In this document: one piece after another, positions 16,428 to 24,096 of the stretch
Layout: each line of letters opens with the position of its first letter
Numbering within the stretch: the first letter of the stretch is position 1
NCBI GenBank assembly: GCA_964423615.1
Contig: CAYRFQ010000071.1
Coordinates: forward strand, 1-40,043
Direction: 5' to 3'
DNA length: 40,043 nucleotides
Source of the DNA: CAYRFQ01 sp964423615
Lineage (GTDB): Bacteria > Planctomycetota > Planctomycetia > Gemmatales > Gemmataceae
Notes under the pieces: generated by a model
Told to the model about the DNA's origin: nothing
Seen by the model: the letters and a program-made list of their open reading frames with translations, nothing else
The model's database searches: none
Translations under genes and position numbers: made by a program

Positions 16428-17087
16428 ATGGGGGCTTCCGTTCGGGACAATGGGATCGTCATTGGGGTCGTCTCCGACCTGAATGATCCGGATCGGTTAG
16501 GTCGCGTCCGAGTGAAGTTCCCGCACTTACAGGATACCGAGAGCGACTGGGCGCGGGTGGTCGCGCCGATGGCCGGAAAGGAGAGGGGATTTTACTACAG
16601 ACCCGAGGTCGGCGACGAGATGCTCGTCCTATTCGAACACGGGGACCCACGACGCCCCTACGTCGTGGGTGGTCTCTGGAGTCTCTCGCAAAAACCACCT
16701 GCCGACGACGGCAAACACCAAGAGAACAACTGGCGGTTCATCCACTCCCGAAGCGGCCACGTGCTGAAGTTTGACGACACGAAGGGGAAGGAACGAATCG
16801 AACTGATCGACAAAGACCAAAGCCGTAAGATCGTCATCGATTGTGCCGGGAGTAAAATCCACGTTCAGTGCGATCAGGGTGATGTCGAAGTGGAGTCTGG
16901 TTCGGGGAACGTGTCGGTCAAAGCCCCGAGCGGGAACGTGACAATCGAGGCGGTCAACGTGGAGGTCAAGGCATCTGGGTCGATGACGCTTGAAGCTGCC
17001 GCGGAGATGGCGATCAAAGGCGCGACCGTCAATCTCGAAGCGAGCGGTCCCATGACGATCAAAGGGGCGACCGTAAACATTAACTAG
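16428..17087 (+). CDS. gpV-like spike protein (OB-fold plus beta-helix)
   Basis: A 219-aa baseplate assembly protein V / T4 gp5-OB-type spike. Residues 8-85 hold the OB-fold hallmark GIVIGVVSDLNDPDRLGRVRVKFP and GDEMLVLFEHGDPRRPYVVGGLW (in parts). After a linker with FIHSRSGHVLKFDDTKGKERIEL, the C-terminus (about 135-219) is a run of short alternating strands (VEVESGSGNVSVKAPSGNVT onward) typical of the trimeric triple-stranded beta-helix needle. It sits between the gpD-like hub and the PAAR tip, as expected for an assembly order hub, spike, tip. GGAGAGAAG precedes the ATG. Confidence 0.93.
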   Translation: MGASVRDNGIVIGVVSDLNDPDRLGRVRVKFPHLQDTESDWARVVAPMAGKERGFYYRPEVGDEMLVLFEHGDPRRPYVVGGLWSLSQKPPADDGKHQENNWRFIHSRSGHVLKFDDTKGKERIELIDKDQSRKIVIDCAGSKIHVQCDQGDVEVESGSGNVSVKAPSGNVTIEAVNVEVKASGSMTLEAAAEMAIKGATVNLEASGPMTIKGATVNIN

Positions 17088-17104
17088 CTCGAACAATCGG
17101 GGCA

Positions 17105-17494
17105 ATGATGGGGCAACCTGCGGCCAAACAAGGGGATCTGGTCACCGCGACGGACACACACTTGATCCAACCGCCCGGTCCGTCACCCCCGGTCCTCGTG
17201 CCGCACCCTTTCGTGGGAATTTTGGACACCAGCTTGAGCACGGACGTCAACATCATGGGAATGCCGGCGGCCGTCGTGGGGAGCATTGCCACGAACAATC
17301 CTCCCCACGTCCCCATTGGGGGGACGTTTGTTGTCCCGCCGAAAAATCAGGGGAAGGTCATCCTCGGAAGTGTGACGGTGTTCATCAACGGAAAGCAAGC
17401 CGCCCGGAGCGGTGACATTGTACTTACTTGTAACGACCCAGCTGACCTACCCGTTGGGGCGATTCAAGCCGTTGGGACAGTTTTCATTGGGTGA
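17105..17494 (+). CDS. PAAR-like spike tip protein (Pvc10-like)
   Basis: A 129-aa protein with a PAAR-type beat of G-x-x-A-x-x-x-D strands: QPAAKQGDLVTATDTHLIQP, MGMPAAVVGSIATN, PIGGTFVVPPKNQGKV, VTVFINGKQAARSGDIV. His and Cys residues (for example in DTH and LTCND) may supply the metal site of the cone. It caps the beta-helix spike. Two adjacent ATGs (17105 and 17108) are equally possible starts. It precedes the gp25 gene, the reverse of the pvc9-pvc10 order. Confidence 0.9.
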   Translation: MMGQPAAKQGDLVTATDTHLIQPPGPSPPVLVPHPFVGILDTSLSTDVNIMGMPAAVVGSIATNNPPHVPIGGTFVVPPKNQGKVILGSVTVFINGKQAARSGDIVLTCNDPADLPVGAIQAVGTVFIG

Positions 17495-17548
17495 CCAGCT
17501 CCGCCAAGATAACGAACCGCACGGGAGAGTGGCAAGAAAGGCGTAGCG

Positions 17549-17941
17549 ATGGAGTTTCTAGGCAAAGGTTGGGCGTTCCCGATATATCTGGGAAGAAAAG
17601 GAGGCTTCGAGTTGGTCAGTGACGAAACGGTCATTCGGAACAGCTTGTTCCTGATCCTCAGTACGGCACCGGGTGAACGGCTCATGCGCCCCACTTTTGG
17701 TTGCGGAATTCATGACCTCGTTTTTCAGCCGAACACCCCGAGCCTCCGGGGAGAGATCGAAGTCTTGGTCCGCGAGGCCCTCATCGAATGGGAACCCAGA
17801 ATCGACGTCCTGAAAGTCCATACGGACACTTCACTGGCGGAACCAACACAACTTCTCATCCGGATCGATTACCGAGTGCGAAGCAATAACTCGTTGTACA
17901 ATCTCGTGTATCCGTTCTACCTCTTGGAGGGCCCAAGGTAA
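17549..17941 (+). CDS. gp25-like baseplate wedge protein (Pvc9-like)
   Basis: A 130-aa protein of the T4 gp25 / TssE-type family, which links baseplate to the first sheath ring. Hallmarks are GWAFPIYLG, the helix VIRNSLFLILSTAPGERLM, then RPTFGCGIHDLVFQPN, VREALIEWEPRIDVLKV and the final IRIDYRVRSNNSLYNLVYPFYL strand. AAAGG lies upstream of the ATG at usable spacing. Its stop is seven bases from the next start. Confidence 0.94.
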   Translation: MEFLGKGWAFPIYLGRKGGFELVSDETVIRNSLFLILSTAPGERLMRPTFGCGIHDLVFQPNTPSLRGEIEVLVREALIEWEPRIDVLKVHTDTSLAEPTQLLIRIDYRVRSNNSLYNLVYPFYLLEGPR

Positions 17942-17947
17942 CACAAC

Positions 17948-20116
17948 ATGCCATTGCAAGCCCCTATTCTTGACGACCGAAATTTTGAGCAACTGCTCGA
18001 AGAAGCCCGCCTGCGCATTCCCTTGTACACGCCCGAGTGGACCAACTTCAACGACAGTGATCCCGGCATGGCCCTGGTGCAGTTGTTCGCTTGGTTCACG
18101 GAGCTTATGCTCTACAAGATGAACCAGGTCCCAAACCGGCTGTACATCAAATTTCTCAAGATGCTGAACTTGGAACTCCGTCCAGCCCAGCCTGCGCGGA
18201 CGCACGTCGTTTTCATCCCAGGACCGGAGGCCAAACTCACGACAGTCTCCGAGAGAACCCGCTTCGACGTCGATGTGGGCGAGGAAGGGGTTCCATTCTT
18301 CGAGACTCTGAGCGCCTTTGACCTCTGCCCGTTCAAACTCGACCGTGTTCAAGTGTTTGATGGCACCCGATACCGAGACGTCACGACGGCCAACGAAACG
18401 GGCACCCTGACCTACAAGCCCTTTGGGCCGGCCGCCCAACTAGGCAGTGCGTTGTATCTTGGTTTCAAACCACAGGAGCCAAAGAATCGCCGAGAACAGT
18501 TCCCCGAGCGAATGTTGTTCCGGTTCTTCTATCCCAAATTCGCGGATCAGCCTGATGGGGCTGCATACACAGCTCGTTCAGGACCGTCAGTTACAACGCT
18601 TCAACGCCTTGTTTGGGAGTATCGCTCGGAGTACGACCGGGTCGGAAATCGACCACCTCAGCAATGGCGACAGCTCGCAACGATTGATGACAAGACTCTG
18701 GCACTGACGAAAGAGGGGGACGTCCTGATTCATGGTCCCCGGGAGGACATTGTCCCGACGATCGAGGGAGAACTCACCTCCGAGGGAGAAGGCCCTAGGG
18801 ATGAAGCTCCAGAAGACGGGGAAGCTAAGCGGTATTGGCTGCGTCTGCGATTGGCCCAGGGAGCTTACTCCAACGACAAGATCCCTCACATCTCCTTCGT
18901 CCAAACCAACGTCGTGGAAGTCGAGAACTTGACCACTCTGACGGACGAGGAATTGGGACAAAGCGACGGACGGCCGGACCAAACGTTCACCTTGGGTAAT
19001 CGTCCCGTGGACAAAGACAGTCTCGAAATCGTCGTGGAAGTCCCAAATCGTCGCGAGCCGGATTCTTGGAACCGCGTCGATGATTTTCTGGCATCTCAGC
19101 GAACAGCCAGACATTACACCCTCAATCCCACAACTGGGGAAATCAAATTCGGTGACGGCAAACACGGCCTCATACCCGAACCCGGTGGAATCATCCGGGC
19201 CATGAGGTACCGGTATGGTGGTGGGGAAAACGGGAACGTCAAGCCGGACACGATCACCGCGATTCCGGGAAGTTTGGCCGGGATCGAGTCCGTGACGAAC
19301 CCAAGGGCGGCTCGGGGGGGCAAGCCAGAAGAAGATCTCAAAGACCTCATTCGCCGAGCCCCCCTCGCCTTGCGGAGTGGTGGTCGGGCGGTGACGAACA
19401 ATGATTTTCGTCAGATTGCCGAAGCGGTCCCGGGCGTTCTCAAAGCTCACGTCGCCCCCGGATATCACCCAGCGTACCCAGGGCACCCGATTCCTGGCGC
19501 GGTGACTGTTTTCATCGTCCCCGACACCCTCCGCACCGAGAGGGGGGGGGGGCTTGATGACTTCAATCTGGTTCCTTCTCAGGAACTCCGGGAAGCCGTC
19601 TACCAGAAAATCAACGAAGTCCGGTTGGTGACAACGGAAGTGATCATTGCCGCCCCAGATTATCGACGAGTGACCATCGAAGCGACCGTCATTCTGGCTC
19701 CCAACGTCACCTCGCAGCAAGCCAAGACCGAACTTCCGAAAGCTCTCAGCGAATACTTCAGGCTGGAAAATATCGACTTTGGTCTGAGCTTCTATCCGAC
19801 GTACCTTTACAAGGTTCTCCTGGAAAGAAAGGAACCCAAAACCCAGGCAACCATACTGGAAGCCGTGAACCACCTCGTCGTGCAGGTCACCGGCACGGAA
19901 AGCAGTGTTCACGACCTCAACTTTCGAACGAGCCAGCCCAAACGAGATTCCGGGGCTACCGAATGCAACTTGGCTCCAAGCCAGGAGTCCACAACGAGCA
20001 CCGTATGTAAAACAGAAATCAAGAAAGACCAGGAAGTCCTGATCAAGCTCAAACCCAATGAACTCCTCGTGTTCGATCGGGCCGAAATCCGGATTAATCC
20101 GGAAGGAGGTCAATGA
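17948..20116 (+). CDS. Baseplate J-like protein (Pvc11-like)
   Basis: A 722-aa baseplate wedge protein (T4 gp6 / phage P2 gpJ family). Signs are the N-terminus APILDDRNFEQLLEEARLRI, YTPEWTNFNDSDPGMALVQL, LFAWFTELMLYKMNQVPNRL, and the central baseplate-J core with GEIKFGDGKHGLIPEPGGII and MRYRYGGGENGNV. Then come GRAVTNNDFRQIAEAVPGVL, GAVTVFIVPD, and VTIEATVILAPNVTSQQAK. A C-terminal extension of about 60 residues beyond the usual end is polar and contains two cysteines. It dimerises around the hub to form the baseplate ring. The Pvc12-like gene overlaps its stop. Confidence 0.94.
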   Translation: MPLQAPILDDRNFEQLLEEARLRIPLYTPEWTNFNDSDPGMALVQLFAWFTELMLYKMNQVPNRLYIKFLKMLNLELRPAQPARTHVVFIPGPEAKLTTVSERTRFDVDVGEEGVPFFETLSAFDLCPFKLDRVQVFDGTRYRDVTTANETGTLTYKPFGPAAQLGSALYLGFKPQEPKNRREQFPERMLFRFFYPKFADQPDGAAYTARSGPSVTTLQRLVWEYRSEYDRVGNRPPQQWRQLATIDDKTLALTKEGDVLIHGPREDIVPTIEGELTSEGEGPRDEAPEDGEAKRYWLRLRLAQGAYSNDKIPHISFVQTNVVEVENLTTLTDEELGQSDGRPDQTFTLGNRPVDKDSLEIVVEVPNRREPDSWNRVDDFLASQRTARHYTLNPTTGEIKFGDGKHGLIPEPGGIIRAMRYRYGGGENGNVKPDTITAIPGSLAGIESVTNPRAARGGKPEEDLKDLIRRAPLALRSGGRAVTNNDFRQIAEAVPGVLKAHVAPGYHPAYPGHPIPGAVTVFIVPDTLRTERGGGLDDFNLVPSQELREAVYQKINEVRLVTTEVIIAAPDYRRVTIEATVILAPNVTSQQAKTELPKALSEYFRLENIDFGLSFYPTYLYKVLLERKEPKTQATILEAVNHLVVQVTGTESSVHDLNFRTSQPKRDSGATECNLAPSQESTTSTVCKTEIKKDQEVLIKLKPNELLVFDRAEIRINPEGGQ
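20101..20110 (+). promoter_or_regulatory. Very strong Shine-Dalgarno at the Pvc11/Pvc12 junction
   Basis: GGAAGGAGGT at 20101-20110 closely matches the full anti-Shine-Dalgarno. It is only two bases from the ATG at 20113 but eight bases from an in-frame GTG at 20119. The spacing therefore favours the GTG start (N-terminus MASQHAAPRTLL), shortening the protein by two residues. Confidence 0.6.
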
Positions 20117-22665
20117 TCGTGGCATCCCAACACGCCGCCCCTCGCACGCTGTTGATCGACGACCAAACTGGCCTTTGGTTGCGAGGGATCGCAGTTCCAC
20201 GCCACTATGTGATCTATCCTGATCCGACCCAACCGCAACGCCAATCGAGTTCCGTCCAACAGCGGAGTCCCGAGAGTGTCACTGTCGACCAGTCTTCCCT
20301 CCAGCTCGGAACTGCCCCGAGAGGAGCACTCTCGCTCAATTCAGCAGATGGGAGTCTTGGCCGTCTGACGTTGCCAAAGCTCATTGCCGTTGACCAAGAG
20401 TTGCGAGTGTATCTTCTGTCGCTCAAAGAACACCAAATCCTGCGCTTCGATCCTGACGAACGCGGAGCCCAGGTCTTCAAACCTCTCCCTGGAATGGGTG
20501 GACGCCGCAAAGACACTCAACAATCTTGTGAAGTCACGGAAGCCAAAAAATACGTCCGTCGATTTCAACAACCGACGTCGATAGCCTGTGACCGTTCGAA
20601 CCTCTACGTCGTTGATTCGGGGAGCGAATCTCGGAGTGTTAAGGTGTTTGCGCTGGAGAGTCTGGCACTCCGAGCCCTTTGGACTTTCCGAGAGCGCCCC
20701 TTGGATGTCGCTACTGATGGGGCGGCCGTCTACATTCTCTTTGCGAACGAAATCTGGCGGCACCAACCTGGCGACACTAAACCCGAGCGATTCATCCCCT
20801 CGGAGGCTGCGGAGAGTACCACAGGTCCGTGGAGCCGCTTGGCACTTGACGGCGAGGGGCGTTTGTATGCTTTGCAGAAAATCAACTCGGAGGCGTTCGT
20901 CCTCGACGTCTTTCAGCGGTCAGGAAAGCTCGCGAAGAAGGATGGAAAGCCTCGCTTGATCCATGATCCCTCAGAAGTTCGCGATGAATTCGACTTCCCC
21001 CTGGTTTGGTCGGGGGCGGACCAAGATTCCGACTCAGGTTTACTCTTTGTGCTTACCGCAGGCCTTGCGCGAAACTGTGGTCGGGAACGACCTTCGTCGA
21101 ACGTGGCACTCGACGCGCTCTTTTCGGTTTGCCTCCCCGGGACCTCGTCTTCCCAGAGTTCGGAACAAGGTCCCGAGAGTGAGCGACGTCACGCCCAAGG
21201 CGTGGGGCTTGTGTTTACGAGTGACGGACGAAGGAAGGAAGTCAAAGAGTGCCGCTACCCGAGGAGACCGTTTTACCAGAAGACAGGACAGTGGATCAGT
21301 CCGAAACTCGACAGCCAGATCTACCGTTGCCAGTGGCACCGGATCGAGATCACATTTCAGGACTTGCCTCGGGGCACCGTCGTTGAGATCGAGACGTTGA
21401 CGAGAGACGAGGTCCCTTATTCCGAGGAACAAGAGGCCGACAAACGAGCCTTCTTCGAGAACGTTGCCCCCAAAGCCTGGGACAAAGCATTTCGGATAGT
21501 CGGCGAGGACGAAGAAGACAATGACCTCGATCCGAACACAGGCGACGGACCGAAACGCCTTTATCGAGATGGCCTCGTCCTCGGGCCACCTGGCCGCTAT
21601 TTGTGGCTCCGGGTGACGTTGATAGGGGGTAGCTTTGCGACCCCGGTTCTCGAGTCCATTCGGATTCATTACCCACGCCAGTCCTACCTGGAATATCTCC
21701 CCAACATCTTTTCCCAGGACGATCCGAGCCGGCAATTCCTCGAGCGATATCTGTCCATTTTCCAGACCGAGTGGGACAACCTCGAACAGCGCATCGACGA
21801 GTTTGGCAGGTTCCTCGACCCTCAAGCTGTACCCGCGAACGGTGGCTTCCTCGAGTACCTGGCTGGTTGGCTTGGTGCCTCCTTTGAACCCGAATGGACT
21901 TCGGAGCAGCGACGGACGTTCATGCAAGAAATCCCGAAGTTGACGTTCGCGGCCAGAGAAAAAGAAAAGGCCGATCCAGGGGCGAACCGCCGCGGGACAC
22001 TGAGCGGGCTGCGGGACTACATCCGAACTTACCTGGACGCGCTCAACAGTGCTGCCAAAGTCAAGGCGCTCTCGTTCCCAATGATCATCGAGGGATTCCG
22101 AGAACGGGACTTCTTTTTCCTCTTGCGAAACGAAGGCCGAACAGTTCTGGCGTCCAGCGATGCCGTGGGTCAAGGTCCTTCTCCCCGGTCGCCAATTCCT
22201 CTCTGGGGGAATCAGGTCGTGAATCGGATGCGATTGGACGACCAGTCTCGTCTCGACGAAGCGAGACTCCTCTCTGAAGGCGACCCTCAGTTAGACGTAT
22301 TCAACGAGTACTCCTGCCAGTTCCGCATTTTCCTCCCGTCCGTTTGGGTGCCCACGGCCACCGACGAACGATTGCTCACGAACGCCATCGATGAGGAGAA
22401 ACCGGCTCACACGACGTACACTCTTCACCTCGTGGATCCGCGTTTCCGCGTTGGGGTGCAATCGGCGTGTGGCATTAATACCATCTTGGGAACGACGCGA
22501 CCTAAGACGTTCTTACCCAGTCGGGAAGACGAGGCCAACTGGCCTGCGAGCAAGCCACCCACAGGAAGATTGGGTTATGACATTGTTTTAGCGTCGAAAG
22601 CGGATCGCGACTCGGTTCGTTTGGGCCACGATGTCCGTCTTGGTGTTGAGGCAATGTTCCTGTAA
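20113..22665 (+). CDS. Pvc12-like baseplate protein with probable beta-propeller
   Basis: An 850-aa protein. The C-terminal third (from about residue 525) is the phage tail protein I / Pvc12-type baseplate domain: YLEYLPNIFSQDDPSRQFLE, RYLSIFQTEWDNLEQRIDEF, YLAGWLGASFEPEWTSEQRR and GTLSGLRDYIRTYLDA. The part before it (about 80-320) shows recurring propeller-like strands: LIAVDQELRVYLLSLKEHQI, TSIACDRSNLYVVDSGSESR, DVATDGAAVYILFANEIWRH and SRLALDGEGRLYALQKI, as in NHL/SMP-30-type repeats. Such a propeller fits a surface-exposed, possibly glycan- or protein-binding, baseplate arm. The ATG at 20113 overlaps the previous stop, but the Shine-Dalgarno spacing favours GTG 20119. It lies directly before the four fibre-like genes. 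Confidence 0.88.
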   Translation: MIVASQHAAPRTLLIDDQTGLWLRGIAVPRHYVIYPDPTQPQRQSSSVQQRSPESVTVDQSSLQLGTAPRGALSLNSADGSLGRLTLPKLIAVDQELRVYLLSLKEHQILRFDPDERGAQVFKPLPGMGGRRKDTQQSCEVTEAKKYVRRFQQPTSIACDRSNLYVVDSGSESRSVKVFALESLALRALWTFRERPLDVATDGAAVYILFANEIWRHQPGDTKPERFIPSEAAESTTGPWSRLALDGEGRLYALQKINSEAFVLDVFQRSGKLAKKDGKPRLIHDPSEVRDEFDFPLVWSGADQDSDSGLLFVLTAGLARNCGRERPSSNVALDALFSVCLPGTSSSQSSEQGPESERRHAQGVGLVFTSDGRRKEVKECRYPRRPFYQKTGQWISPKLDSQIYRCQWHRIEITFQDLPRGTVVEIETLTRDEVPYSEEQEADKRAFFENVAPKAWDKAFRIVGEDEEDNDLDPNTGDGPKRLYRDGLVLGPPGRYLWLRVTLIGGSFATPVLESIRIHYPRQSYLEYLPNIFSQDDPSRQFLERYLSIFQTEWDNLEQRIDEFGRFLDPQAVPANGGFLEYLAGWLGASFEPEWTSEQRRTFMQEIPKLTFAAREKEKADPGANRRGTLSGLRDYIRTYLDALNSAAKVKALSFPMIIEGFRERDFFFLLRNEGRTVLASSDAVGQGPSPRSPIPLWGNQVVNRMRLDDQSRLDEARLLSEGDPQLDVFNEYSCQFRIFLPSVWVPTATDERLLTNAIDEEKPAHTTYTLHLVDPRFRVGVQSACGINTILGTTRPKTFLPSREDEANWPASKPPTGRLGYDIVLASKADRDSVRLGHDVRLGVEAMFL

Positions 22666-22725
22666 CGAGTATCCGTCCTGCCCCGCGATTTGGACACTGC
22701 GGCGGGCCGATCGAGAATAGCCACT

Positions 22726-24096
22726 ATGAACTCTTCTTCACGAACAGAAACGGCCAGAAGCCCATCGGGGTGTCCTCCGATGTGCTGCGATCCTTCCGAT
22801 TCGCCCACGAATATTGCGACGGAACGCAACCGGTACTTCACGGGGAAGTACATGACGGAACGAGACTTCCAAGCGGAGCAGTGGTACTTCCTGAGTCGAT
22901 CGTGGCTCCACCAACGAGCTCTCCATGGTTGGGGCATCCTCTGTGGTCTGGACGTCGCATCTCATCCCGATCCGAACTGCGCCGCCAAAGGATGGGTCGT
23001 CGTCACTGCGGGCTTGGCCATCGATTGCTACGGCCGCACGATCGTCTTGGAGAAGGATACCCCCGTCAACCTCCAAGAAATTCCCCAGGTCGAAAACGAC
23101 TCCGATTCGGACACCCGCCCCACCCCCCAAGGAAGGTTTCTGATCGGCATCCGATACAAGGAGGAGTGCATCGAGTCCGTCCCGGTCCTGTACGACGACC
23201 ACGGTTGCGGCCACAGGGAGGCGCACAATCGCATTCAAGAGACGGCGGACTTTGTGTGGCGGAACGTGAATGGTTGTTGGGGGTTCCCGAAGTCCGAAGA
23301 TCCATGTGAACGCCAAAAACCAGAGCCGTGTTTGAACCCTCGGTGTCCGTGTGGGGCGATGGTCGCTCTGGCCCTTGTCAAAGAATTGAGCACCAAGGAT
23401 TCTCTACCCGAAGCACAGGATCAATTCAAGGAGTGGAACGTCACTGGACGGCTGTCCTTCGGCGGAAGGCGGTACCTCGATGGGCCACTTTCTCCCCACT
23501 CCCTCACCCACATTTGCCATTTGAGTTGGACTCATGGAGGGTGCGTTCATCTCACAAACCTGTCCTCCCCTCGACAAGCTCCCAGCGCCAGGGTCGCGAC
23601 AGCCGCTCCGGGTCCTGCCTTGACTCATGGGCACGAGAACGGCCTGTCTTTCCAGGTGACTTTTGATTGTCCGTTGAAATTGAAGCCAGGCAGTCAAGAC
23701 GAGGCCGAAGGCCTCGACAAGAACACCTTTGTCATCGAATATTTGACGGATAACGGGATTCGGAAGACCTTGCCCACCCACAGTGTCAAGGTCCAGACCA
23801 CTCAGAGCGTCAAGCGCAACGACCCATCGCGGCCGAATTGCCAGCGCGGACAGAGCACGGCCACGGCCATTTTGAAGGCAGACAATTGTATCGTCGAGGA
23901 CTTCCTCAAGGCCGCCAAGTGTCACCCAGTCACGGTCTACGTTACTCTCAAATGCGACTTCATCTTGGACTATCGCGAACGGGCCGTGGATGGGAACTTC
24001 CTCCGTGCTCACTTGCCGACGGGCGACGGGGTTGAAGGCGGGACGTTCGAAAGTTGGTTCACGTTGGACGGCAAAGACGCCTGTGGAGGCACCTAA
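22726..24096 (+). CDS. Fibre-like eCIS protein 1 (WGI-GL family)
   Basis: A 456-aa protein and the first of four consecutive paralogues. The shared N-terminal module reads RYFTGKYMTERDFQAEQWYF, then LHGWGILCGLDV (about residues 36-77), then a GLAIDCYGRTIVLE strand. Cysteines are frequent (CPPMCCD, CPCG). The middle and C-terminal regions are beta-rich and differ from the other three copies. The ATG at 22726 is preferred over the TTG at 22690, although neither has a strong ribosome-binding site. Position after Pvc12 and before the tape measure is that of pvc13 (tail fibre), so a target-binding or fibre-docking role is inferred. I recall similar N-termini in hypothetical proteins from other eCIS loci but cannot name the family. 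Confidence 0.75.
   Translation: MNSSSRTETARSPSGCPPMCCDPSDSPTNIATERNRYFTGKYMTERDFQAEQWYFLSRSWLHQRALHGWGILCGLDVASHPDPNCAAKGWVVVTAGLAIDCYGRTIVLEKDTPVNLQEIPQVENDSDSDTRPTPQGRFLIGIRYKEECIESVPVLYDDHGCGHREAHNRIQETADFVWRNVNGCWGFPKSEDPCERQKPEPCLNPRCPCGAMVALALVKELSTKDSLPEAQDQFKEWNVTGRLSFGGRRYLDGPLSPHSLTHICHLSWTHGGCVHLTNLSSPRQAPSARVATAAPGPALTHGHENGLSFQVTFDCPLKLKPGSQDEAEGLDKNTFVIEYLTDNGIRKTLPTHSVKVQTTQSVKRNDPSRPNCQRGQSTATAILKADNCIVEDFLKAAKCHPVTVYVTLKCDFILDYRERAVDGNFLRAHLPTGDGVEGGTFESWFTLDGKDACGGT

Noticed and set aside
18587..20200. 537-aa minus-strand ORF
   Set aside because: It is the antisense of the Pvc11-like gene, which has clear baseplate-J motifs; the antisense translation has none.
21040..22173. 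377-aa minus-strand ORF
   Set aside because: It is a shadow of the Pvc12-like gene and contains no domain I recognise.
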